From: Streptomyces sp. NRRL F-6131
GTDB taxonomy: Bacteria > Actinomycetota > Actinomycetes > Streptomycetales > Streptomycetaceae
DNA length: 64,000 nt
Reading direction: 5' to 3'
Assembly (NCBI GenBank): GCA_000719695.1
Contig: JOHN01000008.1
Location: 1 to 64,000, forward strand
Made by a program: the position numbers and the translations under genes. Under the pieces are notes generated by a model. It ran no database searches, was not told where the DNA came from, and saw only the letters and a list, made by a program, of their open reading frames with translations. Below, in pieces: positions 1 to 9,100 of the stretch. The first letter of the stretch is position 1. The number at the start of each line of letters is the position of its first letter.

Positions 1-104
1 ACCCCGCACCCTCCCCACCCCGCACCCTCCCCGCCCGGGGGCCGACGCCCCCGGGCGGTACCTCCCTTTCCTCCCGCGCACCCGCCCAACTCCCGGAGCC
101 CGCC

Positions 105-1133
105 TTGGACATCGGCCTCGTCCTGCAGACCGACCCGCCCGCCCGACTGCTCATCGACCGCATGATCCGCGCCGAGCGGGCCGGCTTCAGCCACGGCTGG
201 ACCTTCGACTCCTGCGTCCTGTGGCAGGAGCCCTTCGTCATCTACAGCCGGATCCTCGCCGAGACCAGCACGCTCACCGTCGGCCCGATGGTCACCAACC
301 CCTCCACCCGCACCTGGGAGGTCACCGCCTCCCTCTTCGCCACACTCAACGACATGTACGGCAACCGCACCGTCTGCGGCATCGGCCGCGGCGACTCCGC
401 CATGCGGGTGGCCGGCCGCGCACCCGCCACCCTCGAGCGGCTCTCCCACGCCATGCACGCCGTCAAGGAGTTGGCCGAGGGGCGGTCCGTCGAGGTCGAC
501 GGCACCGAGATGCACCTGCCCTGGGTCGGCGAGGGCGCGAGCCTGCCGATCTGGATGGGCGCCTACGGGCCCAAGGCCCTCGCCCTGACGGGACGTCAGG
601 CCGACGGCTTCATTCTCCAACTCGCCGACCCCTTCCTCACCGAGTACATGGTCAAGGCCGTCCGCCGGGCCGCCGCCGAGGCCGGCCGCGACCCCGACGC
701 GCTCACCGTCTGCGTCGCCGCACCCGCCTACGTCACCGCCGACGACTCCCCGGCCGCCCTCGCCCACGCCCGCGAACAGTGCCGCTGGTTCGGCGGCATG
801 GTCGGCAACCACGTCGCCGACCTGGTCCGGCACTACGGCGAGCACTCCGACCTCGTCCCCGAAGCCCTCACCACCTACATCAAGGACCGCCAGGGCTACG
901 ACTACAGCCACCACGGCCGCGCCGGGAACCCCGACACCGCCTTCGTCCCCGACGAGATCGTCGACCGCTTCTGCGTCATCGGGCCCGTCGAGACCCACCT
1001 CGCCCGCCTCGAACAGCTCCGGTCGCTCGGCGTCGACCAGTTCGCGATCTACGCCATGCACGACGCCGTCGAGAGCACCATCGACGCCTACGGCACCGAC
1101 ATCGTGCCCCGGCTGCGCGTCGCCGACCGCTGA
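105..1133 (+). CDS. LLM-class F420-dependent oxidoreductase
   Basis: A 342-residue luciferase-like monooxygenase fold protein (LLM class), the family that uses coenzyme F420H2 or FMNH2 to reduce or oxygenate small molecules in the cytoplasm. The TTG at 105 is taken as start because GGAG lies at 95-98, six bases upstream; translation begins MDIGLVLQTDPP, the usual first beta strand (IGLxLQ). MGAYGPKALALTGRQADGF (about residues 151-169) is the typical LLM segment before the phosphate-binding region. Length is normal for the family. It most resembles the 5,10-methylenetetrahydromethanopterin-reductase-like subgroup; the substrate cannot be told. It is convergent with the CRISPR-Cas operon and probably unrelated to it. 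Confidence 0.85.
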   Translation: MDIGLVLQTDPPARLLIDRMIRAERAGFSHGWTFDSCVLWQEPFVIYSRILAETSTLTVGPMVTNPSTRTWEVTASLFATLNDMYGNRTVCGIGRGDSAMRVAGRAPATLERLSHAMHAVKELAEGRSVEVDGTEMHLPWVGEGASLPIWMGAYGPKALALTGRQADGFILQLADPFLTEYMVKAVRRAAAEAGRDPDALTVCVAAPAYVTADDSPAALAHAREQCRWFGGMVGNHVADLVRHYGEHSDLVPEALTTYIKDRQGYDYSHHGRAGNPDTAFVPDEIVDRFCVIGPVETHLARLEQLRSLGVDQFAIYAMHDAVESTIDAYGTDIVPRLRVADR

Positions 1134-1145
1134 CGCGGGTGTTCA

Positions 1146-1177
1146 CGGCGGGCCGGCCCTGCCACCGGCCGGCCGCC
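1146..1177. terminator. GC-rich inverted repeat between convergent genes
   Basis: Imperfect inverted repeat (CGGCGGGCCGG against CCGGCCGGCCGCCG, short loop) between the plus-strand oxidoreductase stop and the 3' end of cas2. No U tract, as is usual for hairpins at Streptomyces gene ends. Its role as a bidirectional terminator is an inference. Confidence 0.4.
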
Positions 1178-1201
1178 GCGCCCGGGCTGTGGGCGGGTGG
1201 C

Positions 1202-1624
1202 TCAGCGCGCTCCGAAGCGCCGGCGTTTGGACGCCTTGCTCCACCCGCTCGCGGACCCGTCCCCGGCCGGCGACCCGCGCCCCGCCGCCGGACCGCCCGC
1301 CGTCGGACCGCCCGCCGTCGTCGTCCCGTTCCGGGGTGCCGGGACCGGGCGGTCCGACGGCCGGTGGATCAACGTGAGCCCCTCGTGGTCCACCGGGCGC
1401 CACCGGTGCTCGTGCGTCGCGAACGCGAACCCCTGCTCGGTGTCCGCGCTGTACGTGAGGACGGCCCGCCCCCGGCCCCGGAACGTCCGCACCTCCTCCC
1501 ACAGCACCTCCCGGATCCGCGCCGAAGGGTTCCCGACGAAGACCCCCGGCGAGATCTCGATGAGCCACCTGGTCAGCAGCCCCCGCAACCCGGCCGGGCA
1601 GTCCGCGAGCACCAGCGTGATCAA
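1202..1624 (-). CDS. cas2: CRISPR-associated endoribonuclease-family protein Cas2 (type I-E)
   Basis: Cas2 of the I-E subtype (140 residues), the dimer that bridges two Cas1 dimers in the adaptation complex and holds the 33-nt prespacer. The N-terminus (MITLVLADCPAGLRGLLTRW) and the WLIEISPGVFVG segment are characteristic of Cas2e. The catalytic-like acid of other Cas2 subtypes is not expected to matter here. The C-terminal 45 or so residues are a low-complexity Gly/Pro/Arg tail beyond the usual ~100-residue core. It overlaps the end of cas1 by 4 nt, so the two are translationally coupled, and it is the last gene of the operon. Confidence 0.95.
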   Translation of the reverse strand: MITLVLADCPAGLRGLLTRWLIEISPGVFVGNPSARIREVLWEEVRTFRGRGRAVLTYSADTEQGFAFATHEHRWRPVDHEGLTLIHRPSDRPVPAPRNGTTTAGGPTAGGPAAGRGSPAGDGSASGWSKASKRRRFGAR

Positions 1625-2679
1625 CGGTCCACCTCACCGGCGTAGTTGCGCCCGCCCGCCACCGTGCCGCCCCCGTCCGTCTGCAACCGGACGAGGTCCG
1701 CGTCCTCGTCGGTGTCCGGCCCCACTCGCACCCCGACGTGCTCCCCGGCGCCCGCCCCGTACCCGGCCGCGTACCCGGCCGTGTCCGACTGCCGGTACGG
1801 CGCCAGCAGACCCTGGATGTCCGCGACCACCCGGTCCAGCAGCCCACCCGCGCGGATCCGCTCGCGCAGCGCCCGCCTGGTCCGCCCCGCCACGTCCTCC
1901 GGCCCCTCCGCCGCCGCGTCGAACGCCGCCGGGATCCCGAACTCCACCTTGTAGAGGTCGGCCACGTCCAGCACGAACGACCGCTCGTGGCCCGAGTGCA
2001 CGAACCCGAGCGCTGGCGAGCACCCCAGTGCGACGACCACCGAGTGCGCGACCCCGTACAGGCACTGCGCGGCCGCCGTCACGGCCTGGTTCGGCGCGTC
2101 ACCCGCGGCGAAGTCGCCCTGGTCGTAGGTGCGTCGCACCCAGCGCACCCCCGTGCGGGCCGCCTCCGCGCGGTACACGTCCTTGACCCGCTGCCCCTCG
2201 CCGCCGAGCAGCTCCCGCCTGGTCATCGCCGCCGGATCCGCGTCCGGGAACCGCAACCGGTACATCTCCCGCGCCACGTCCAGCCGGTGGCGCCGGTTCG
2301 CCCACGCGGTGGCCTGCGCCTCCACCAGCCCGGCCGACCGGGTCAGCGCGCGGCCGCCCGCGTAGTACCGGACGCCGTGCTCGCCCACCCAGGCCACGCC
2401 CGCGCCGGACTCGCCGAGCACGCTCATCGCCTGGTGGGTCACCCGGGTGCCCGGCCCGAGCAGCAGCACCCCGATCGTCGCGGACGGGATGTACCGGACG
2501 CCGAACTCGTCGGTCGCGGTGATCGCGTTGTCCTCGCGGTGGATCGCGCAGCGCTCCAGGTACAGGAAGGAGACCCGGTCGCCGACCCGGGTGAGCTCGC
2601 GAGGGGAGGAGACCGGTCGGCGCGCCGGCGTGGCGGACGGCCTGTCCGCCCTCCCCGCCATGTCCGTTGTGCCCGTCAT
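1621..2679 (-). CDS. cas1: CRISPR-associated integrase Cas1 (type I-E)
   Basis: Metal-dependent integrase that, with Cas2, inserts prespacers at the leader-repeat junction. 352 residues; the Cas1e core starts near residue 28 (PRELTRVGDRVSFLYLERC). The conserved Glu is expected in the central helical domain near YRAEAARTGVRW, and the His/Asp pair is seen in LGFVHSGHERSFVLDVADLYK. An N-terminal 25-residue extension and a C-terminal acidic/Gly-rich tail of about 50 residues exceed the usual ~300 residues. No clear ribosome-binding site precedes the ATG, only 13 nt after cas6e. This enzyme, or the leader it reads, must account for the 2-nt repeat register shift in array 1. Confidence 0.96.
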   Translation of the reverse strand: MTGTTDMAGRADRPSATPARRPVSSPRELTRVGDRVSFLYLERCAIHREDNAITATDEFGVRYIPSATIGVLLLGPGTRVTHQAMSVLGESGAGVAWVGEHGVRYYAGGRALTRSAGLVEAQATAWANRRHRLDVAREMYRLRFPDADPAAMTRRELLGGEGQRVKDVYRAEAARTGVRWVRRTYDQGDFAAGDAPNQAVTAAAQCLYGVAHSVVVALGCSPALGFVHSGHERSFVLDVADLYKVEFGIPAAFDAAAEGPEDVAGRTRRALRERIRAGGLLDRVVADIQGLLAPYRQSDTAGYAAGYGAGAGEHVGVRVGPDTDEDADLVRLQTDGGGTVAGGRNYAGEVDR

Positions 2680-2692
2680 TTCGCCATGCCCG

Positions 2693-3451
2693 TCACGTCC
2701 GCGCCGGCGAGAGCGTCATCAGCCCGCACCCGTACGCCTTCGCCTTGCCCAGCCCCGCGGTGAGGGTGCGGCGCAGCGCGTCCGGGTCGGTCACCCGCAG
2801 CCGGCCGTCGTAGGTCGCGGTGACCAGGGTGACCTTGTGGCGGCCGGCCCGCTCCCGGTCGTTCTTGCCGAACGACACCCCCCGCTGCCGGTGGACGACC
2901 AGCTCGTGGTCGTCCCCCTCCGGCAGCAGCCGGCGCTCCGGCGCCTTCTCCACGACGGTGAAGCCCGCCCGCGCCTGCTGCTTCAGCAACCAGTCCGCCT
3001 GGTGGCGCTGGGTGACGTGCGCCGTCCGCTTGGTCGGCTCGTCCGAGGTGCGGCGGATGCTGTGCACCGGGTTGGCGGTCAGCCGGAACGTCCACGTCGA
3101 ACCGGTGGCCAGGCCGTCGAGGAAGGCGCCGTAGTCGAAGGTCTGCCAGCCTCCGGTGGTCGGCCAGCCGGCCTCCTCGACCAGGTGGGTGAGGTCCGGG
3201 CGGTGCGGGCTCACCAGGTAGAGGAGCACCTCGGACCGGGAGTTGTGGTCGATCCGCCAGAGCACGCGGGGCGCCATGTCACCCGCCGTCGGAGAGCCGG
3301 ACGGCGGTGACGGCGGTGACGTCGGTGACGGCGGTGGTGGCGGCGGCTCGGCGAACGAGGCCATCACGGCGCCGTGCAGCAGCTGCGGCGAGGAGAGCAG
3401 CCGCCGGGCCCCGGCGCGGGCGGTGTTGACGCGAAAGCGGGTGAGGAACAT
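2693..3451 (-). CDS. cas6e: CRISPR RNA endoribonuclease Cas6e
   Basis: Cas6e/CasE/Cse3, the Cascade subunit that cuts pre-crRNA at the 3' base of the repeat hairpin and stays bound to it. 252 residues with two ferredoxin-like folds: N-terminal MFLTRFRVNTARAGARRLL, and a C-terminal glycine-rich loop (GLGKAKAYGCGLMTL, about residues 234-248) that marks the Cas6 superfamily. A candidate catalytic His lies in the N-terminal part (LLHGAVMASF). A Pro-rich insertion (residues about 36-56) follows it and is not part of the fold. The two arrays carry different handles just past its cut site (TTGGTCC and TTGATCC), so it should process both. Confidence 0.95.
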   Translation of the reverse strand: MFLTRFRVNTARAGARRLLSSPQLLHGAVMASFAEPPPPPPSPTSPPSPPSGSPTAGDMAPRVLWRIDHNSRSEVLLYLVSPHRPDLTHLVEEAGWPTTGGWQTFDYGAFLDGLATGSTWTFRLTANPVHSIRRTSDEPTKRTAHVTQRHQADWLLKQQARAGFTVVEKAPERRLLPEGDDHELVVHRQRGVSFGKNDRERAGRHKVTLVTATYDGRLRVTDPDALRRTLTAGLGKAKAYGCGLMTLSPART

Positions 3452-3508
3452 GTCAGACCGGGTTCCAGAGGATTCGGAGGGCTCGGTGGATGGGACGACG
3501 TGGAGCGC

Positions 3509-4210
3509 TCAGAGGGCCAGGAGGCGCAGATGGGCCGTCGGATCGTGATCCGGTACGAGCGTCGGCACGGTGACGACGAAGGACGTCACCCCGCGCAGCG
3601 CGTACCGGCGGTGCCGGGGGTCGAAGCTCAGCGGCAGGTCGCGCGACAGGTCCGCCCGCGGCTGCTCCGCCGGTTCGGCGTCGGCCCGGACGGGCAGCGC
3701 CACGGACGACCCGTGGTGCCGCGCCCGGTACCAGCGCGCCGCCTGCCACGGTTCCCGCTCCAGGGCCGCCCGCAGCCCCACGTCCCGCCGGACGCCCAGG
3801 TCGACCGGTCCGCTCGGCGGGCACGAGCGGCGGCCCAGGTACGGCAGGTGGACCGGCGCGTGCAACGCCGCCGCCAGCCCGTCCACCGTCCCGTCCGGAC
3901 CCTCCACCGCCGCCACGAACACCGCGTCCGCGAGGTAAAAGCGCTCGGACAACGGCATCGCCTTCTCCGTGTCGCCGTGGTGGGCCGTCTGGAGGTCGCG
4001 GATCCGGGTGCCGGGCTGGTCGGTCCGGACCGCGAACCGCAGCGCGGCCAGGTCCGCCAGGTCCTCGCCCCGGCCCCGCCCCAGGGCGCCCGCGAGCATC
4101 CCCAGCACCCCGCTCTTGGTCGGCGCCGGCTCGGTGGTCCGCCGGGCGAACCGCGCGGAGGCCCCCCAGGACTGGAGCGGCCCGGCCAGCCGCAGCAGCA
4201 GCACGCTCAC
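3509..4210 (-). CDS. cas5e: Cascade subunit Cas5e
   Basis: Cas5e/CasD (233 residues), the RAMP subunit that binds the 5' handle of the crRNA and joins the Cas7 backbone to Cas8e. The N-terminus MSVLLLRLAGPLQSWGASAR and the TEPAPTKSGVLGMLAGALGR segment are typical of the subtype. The GTG start overlaps the cas7e stop by 4 nt. A 57-nt gap separates it from cas6e, the largest gap in the operon. As handle-binding subunit it would have to accept both handle sequences and the shifted handles of the newest array 1 units. Confidence 0.95.
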   Translation of the reverse strand: MSVLLLRLAGPLQSWGASARFARRTTEPAPTKSGVLGMLAGALGRGRGEDLADLAALRFAVRTDQPGTRIRDLQTAHHGDTEKAMPLSERFYLADAVFVAAVEGPDGTVDGLAAALHAPVHLPYLGRRSCPPSGPVDLGVRRDVGLRAALEREPWQAARWYRARHHGSSVALPVRADAEPAEQPRADLSRDLPLSFDPRHRRYALRGVTSFVVTVPTLVPDHDPTAHLRLLAL

Positions 4211-5442
4211 CCGGCCGACCCCGCCGCCACTCCTGCGACGGGCCGCCGCGCCGCCGCCAGCCGGTCGGCGACCGCCGCGCCGACCGCCGTGACCAGCTCG
4301 CCGATCCCGACCTCGGCGCCGAGCCCGGCCAGGGCGGAGGTCCGCTCACCGACCCGGAGCACCCAACTGTCCCCGGTGGCAGCGTCGAACGCCTTCTCCA
4401 CCTGCGGCACGTACGCCGCCAACTGCGCGCAGGCACCCGCCACATGGCCGCCGGTGAGCCCGTCGCCGCCCGCCTGCACCGCCTCCTCGAACGCCCCGAC
4501 GAAGCTGATCGGCCGGGCCGACCGGAGCTTGACGATCACCGCGTCCGGGAGCGTCTGATTGGCGAAGGTGTTCATCTTCCCGGTGGGGATCGACAGCACG
4601 AACGCCTCGACGAACGCCTCCACCGCCCGCCGGACCGGGTCCGTCCCGGGCTCGTCCGCGCGCAGCCCGTCCCCGAGGTTCTCCCGCAGCCGGTCCACGT
4701 CCACCGCCGCGTAGCGGTACAGCGTCGCGGAGTTGAAATCGACCGTGCCGATCATGCCGGCACCGGGCTCGTCCTCGGCCTTCTGGTCGTCGACGGCCGT
4801 GTAGTAGTCCGACTCGATCTCCACCGCGTGCACACTGATCGCGTGGGCGACCTGCGCGGCCGCGTCCACATTGATGTCCGACGCGTCCGCGACCATCCGG
4901 CCGAACAGCGCGATGTCCACCGAGTGCCGGGTGTTGGCCGCCTCACGGGCCCGCGCCCGGTTCTCCTTGTCCTTGAAGAACTCCTTCAGCCCGCCGGACT
5001 CCTTCAGCCCCTCGGCGGCCAGCGCCGCGAGGGCGTCCAACTGGCGGCTGCTGAGGAACATCAGGTACGCCGACTCGGGCGCGGGATCGTCGGCCTCGGC
5101 CCTCGCCTTCCGCTTCGGCGGCTCCACCTTCGCCCCCGTCGCGGCGGTGATCGTGTCGGCCGCCGCCCGCCACGCCTCCGGCTCCTCGAGCTCCACCCCC
5201 AGCGCCGTGATCCGCGCCGCCAGCAACTCCGCCACCTTCTTGGTGCGCACCCCCAGCTCCGCCGGGTCCAACAGCCCGCCGAACGCCCTGCGGGTCGCCC
5301 GCTTCCACGCCTGACTGGACACCCGCGCCCGCCGAACCCCGCCGTACACCGCGGACTTGGGCGAGCCCGTGTCGTCCCGGTTGAGGTTGCTCGGCGGCAC
5401 GGTCTGCAGGATGTGGACGTCCAGGATGGTGCGGCTGCTCAC
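4207..5442 (-). CDS. cas7e: Cascade backbone subunit Cas7e
   Basis: Cas7e/CasC/Cse4 (411 residues), present in six copies per Cascade, where it coats the crRNA and kinks the guide-target duplex every sixth base. The signature N-terminus is ILDVHILQTVPPSNLNRDD, followed by KSAVYGGVRRARVSSQAWKR, which is almost invariant in the family. An Ala/Gly-rich C-terminal tail lengthens it slightly over the E. coli protein. The GTG start overlaps cse2 by 4 nt and the stop overlaps cas5e by 4 nt, so stoichiometry is not set by spacing alone. Confidence 0.96.
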   Translation of the reverse strand: MSSRTILDVHILQTVPPSNLNRDDTGSPKSAVYGGVRRARVSSQAWKRATRRAFGGLLDPAELGVRTKKVAELLAARITALGVELEEPEAWRAAADTITAATGAKVEPPKRKARAEADDPAPESAYLMFLSSRQLDALAALAAEGLKESGGLKEFFKDKENRARAREAANTRHSVDIALFGRMVADASDINVDAAAQVAHAISVHAVEIESDYYTAVDDQKAEDEPGAGMIGTVDFNSATLYRYAAVDVDRLRENLGDGLRADEPGTDPVRRAVEAFVEAFVLSIPTGKMNTFANQTLPDAVIVKLRSARPISFVGAFEEAVQAGGDGLTGGHVAGACAQLAAYVPQVEKAFDAATGDSWVLRVGERTSALAGLGAEVGIGELVTAVGAAVADRLAAARRPVAGVAAGSAG

Positions 5443-6155
5443 GATTGGTCCTTGTCGGTCTCGGAGAGGTCGGAGAAGTCGGAGTCGGGGGAGTCAGCAC
5501 CGATTGCGGTGTCGGCGACGACGACGGCACCGGCGGCGGGCGTTCCGGCGGTCCTCTTCGGGCGTCGGTAGGCGTGGAAACTGCGGCCCCAGGCGCGGTT
5601 CACCTCGCCGCGGCGCGTGGGAAGTTGCCAGAGGTAGAGTTGATCGGCGAGCAGGCCGTAGTCGAGCGGGACGGCCTCCCGGCGCAGCAACATGACGATC
5701 TCTCGCAGCCGCTGGGCCAGGATGTCGAAGGTCGGTGCCGAGCCTGCGCGGACGAACCGCTTCCGCAGCGGTTCGTCGATCTCGTCGGCCGGCATCAACT
5801 GCCTCACGGCACCGCCAAGTTGCGGGCCACTCGAGCGATGCATCCCGACATCGCGGTGCGACTGCTGGTGCAGTGACCAGAGGGTGACTGCCATGTGCAT
5901 CGCATTCTCGGCGAGGGCGTCCGAAGGTCCGGTCCGGCCGTGCGGATACAACCGCTCCAAGCCGGTGAGTCCCCACAGTTCGGGCAACGCGTCGATCGGT
6001 CGGCCCGCACCGCGCCGGATCTGTGCGACCCGCGCGACGGAACCGGACTCGTCCGCGCGGTAACCGCGTTGCAGCTGGCTCACATGGTCGCGCGTTGCCG
6101 CGCCCACCCGGCCGACTTCGGCTCGCCGGGGAGACGGGACGGGATCGGTGGTCAT
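5439..6155 (-). CDS. cse2: Cascade small subunit Cse2
   Basis: Cse2/CasB (238 residues), the alpha-helical small subunit present as a dimer that stabilises the R-loop and displaced strand. The conserved stretch is RRGAGRPIDALPELWGL (about residues 47-63), and a second conserved helical segment is KRFVRAGSAPTFDILAQRL. The last 35 residues are acidic and Ser-rich. ATG start with 4-nt overlap with the cas3-cas8e stop. The assignment also rests on position between Cas8e and Cas7e, the standard I-E order. Confidence 0.93.
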   Translation of the reverse strand: MTTDPVPSPRRAEVGRVGAATRDHVSQLQRGYRADESGSVARVAQIRRGAGRPIDALPELWGLTGLERLYPHGRTGPSDALAENAMHMAVTLWSLHQQSHRDVGMHRSSGPQLGGAVRQLMPADEIDEPLRKRFVRAGSAPTFDILAQRLREIVMLLRREAVPLDYGLLADQLYLWQLPTRRGEVNRAWGRSFHAYRRPKRTAGTPAAGAVVVADTAIGADSPDSDFSDLSETDKDQS

Positions 6156-9100
6156 TGGTCGTCGCTCTCCAGGGAGTCGTCGTTCATCTCGGCACCCCTC
6201 GGTGTCGCAGGGGGGAGGGCTTTGGCCAGTGCGAAGGTGAACCGTTGGTAGGCCAGGGCGTCATTGAGCCAGATCCGGCCGCCGCCACGACCCGGTACCA
6301 CCCGGCCCTCTCTGGCTGCCTGCGGGGCGGTGTCCACCAGCTCGGCGCCCAGGGCGACGAGGATGTTCCGGGCCTGCTGCTGCCATTCCACCAGCGCCTG
6401 CTCGGGGTCGGCGCTCAGGCCCAAGTCCTTCAGCCAGAGCCGGAAGGGGCCGTCCAGTTCGGCATAGCCGCGTTCGGCCGCCGACGCCCTGGGCCCGTCC
6501 GCCTCCGCGCCCGCGGCCTCTGCGAGGTCGGCCCCCAGCTGGACCAGCGCCTGCACGCCGTTGTCCGAGGACTCGACCGCGCTCACGGCCTTCTGGCCGT
6601 AACGTGGGTCGTTCTCGTGCAGGAGGACGACCGCCAGGGTGATGCCGTCGTCCACCACCTCGTCGATCACCGATTGCTGAGTGCCGTAGACCGCACCGAC
6701 CGTCCGCGCGCGGATCAGCTGTCGGCTCTCCAGGATCCGTTCGTTGGCCAGCCGGGCCACCCACTCCAGCACCAAAGGGCTCTGGAACTCGGCCGGTTCA
6801 CCGACCTTCCCGGCTGTCCTCCCGACCCGCGACTCCAACAGCGCGGGCAGACCCCGCCACGCCGAGCGCGCCGGATCGTGCTGACGCGGAAGGTACACCG
6901 GGACTCGGCCCAGCTTCTTCTCCTGGGGCCGGCTGCGCCGCCAGCCGGTCAGCGGTTCGGCGGACCGCTGGTCGCGCGCCGCCAGCGGATCCCCGTACGA
7001 GAGCACCACCCCGGTCACCGCGCTCCCGTCGTGGTGCAGCCGGATCCGCCGCGACTGCCAGGTGTACAGGTCCCGGGGCCCGGAGGGACGAAGCGAGGGG
7101 TCCGCCACCTCCGGATCCTGTTCCGGGCCATACGGGCCGCGCCGCCAGGCCGGCCGGTCCTCGTCCTGGAAGCGGACCCCGTCGGTGTCCGCGGCGACAA
7201 GGTTGAGCAGCAGGGTCGCGCGCAGGTTGTCGCCCTCGGCGAGGAGGCCACCGAGTCCGCCGGACCACCCCGTCCCCAGCGGATACACCTTCCCGCTCCT
7301 GCCCCGGCTGTCGCCTGCCGCCGCCGACTTGATGCCCGAGGTGTCGAAGGCGTGCGCGTGCACCAGCCAGCGTGCCGCCTCGGCGAACGGAAGCCGGTCG
7401 ACGGACGGCATCCGCATGGAGAAGAACGGGTCACCGTTCGGCACATCGGCCACCAACCGGTTCAGCGAGGCTACTTCCTCCTTCTCCGTCCGCAGATCCG
7501 CGACCTGGAAGAACGGGGTCGCCGGGTGCAGCAGATCGAACCGCTCGCGATGCCGGTCGAGGTAGGGCCCGACGGGGGAGAAGGAGTTCGGGTCGTCCCA
7601 GAGGTCCTCCCAGTCCTCCAGCTCCGCCGGTCCCTCGACGGCGTCGTGCAGGACGGCCAGCAGCAGCCGCATCAGAGCGAACTCCTGCGTGGGCACGTCC
7701 CCGACCAGTCGGCGCAGGCCGGCCGCCCCGGCGAAGACCTCGCGCAACGACAGCTCGGCGGTCGTCCCGTCCAGCCGCTGCACCGGTAGCCAGGGGCGGG
7801 ACACGAGGTCGAAGGAGGGCACGCTCCGAGCCGACCTCACCTCACGGGAGCCGGCCGGGCGGACCGTCAGACCGTCGGTCGTGCGGTACTCGAGCTCGAA
7901 GCCCGCCAGCTCGGCCCGGCCTTCCTCGTCCAACAGGAGCACCAACTCGCCGTCGAGCTGGGGGCACTCCTTGACTTGCCAGGCGGGAACGTACAGCTGC
8001 TCCAACTCCTTGATCGCCCTGTCGATCACCCAAGGCTTGGAAAAGTGGTGCGGGAGCCGCAAGCTACTGGCTGCCAAGGCCTGAGCGGCGTTCCAGGTGG
8101 GCACCGTCTCGGTCGGCAGCGGCAGGCCGCCGCGGCCCCCGTCAAGCCAGGGGAGAGTGGTGAGGCTGCCGTCGGCACGCCGCATCCCCACCATCACCTC
8201 GAGGCTCTCGTCCCCGTCGCGCACCTGCGCCCGGCCGGGCCGCTGGTCGTCGACGTCGCCGACCCCGGCGTCCAGCCAGCCCACCAGCGACCGCCCCGGT
8301 CGCCGAACCGCGTCCAGCCGGTACACCTCGGCGCGGCCGGTCTGCGCGCCGTCCGCGAACCGCTGCTCCTCGGCCGCCTCGGTCATCGCGCTCGCCCACA
8401 GGGACGGGCCGAGCGGTTCGTTGCTGTAGGCGCGCTGGACGAGCCCGTTGATGTCGTCCGGAAGCGTGAGCGGCACCCCCTCCGCGAGCTGCGACCACAG
8501 TGCCGCGCACGAGCGCAGCAGGTGGTGCCTCCCGTAGACGGAGGTCGACCCCTTCACGGGGAGGGGCTGGGGCTCTGCGGCCCAATGCACACCGGTGACC
8601 AGACACCGGGCCGTCCGCAGCTTCGCCGGACGGTCGCACTGCTCCTCGCCGCGCCGGTGGCGGTGCAGGCGTCCCATGCGCTGGAGCAGGAGGTCCACCG
8701 GGCACAGATCGGTGACCAGGAGGTCGAAGTCGATGTCGAGCGACTGCTCGGCCACCTGGCTGGCGACGACGATGTGCGGCCCGCGCGGTCGGTCGCCGCC
8801 GGGACCGAAGCGGGCCAGCAGGTCGGCGTCCTTCCGGGCCCGGTCGAGGTCGACGAAGCGGGCGTGCGCGACGGTCACGGCCTCGTCCCCGAACCGCGCC
8901 CGCAGACGGTCGGCGGCCTCCAGGACGCGGTCGACGGTGTTGCGGACGACCAGGGCGCATCCGCCGTCGACGAGTTCGTCCGCCAGTCGGTCGGCGAGCA
9001 CGGCGAGGTCGTCGTCGAGCTGCTCCAGACGGACGCTGGTCCGCCGGGCGGCATCGGCGGCGGGCCGTCGTGTCAGCGGTGGATGTCCCGGGGCGACGGC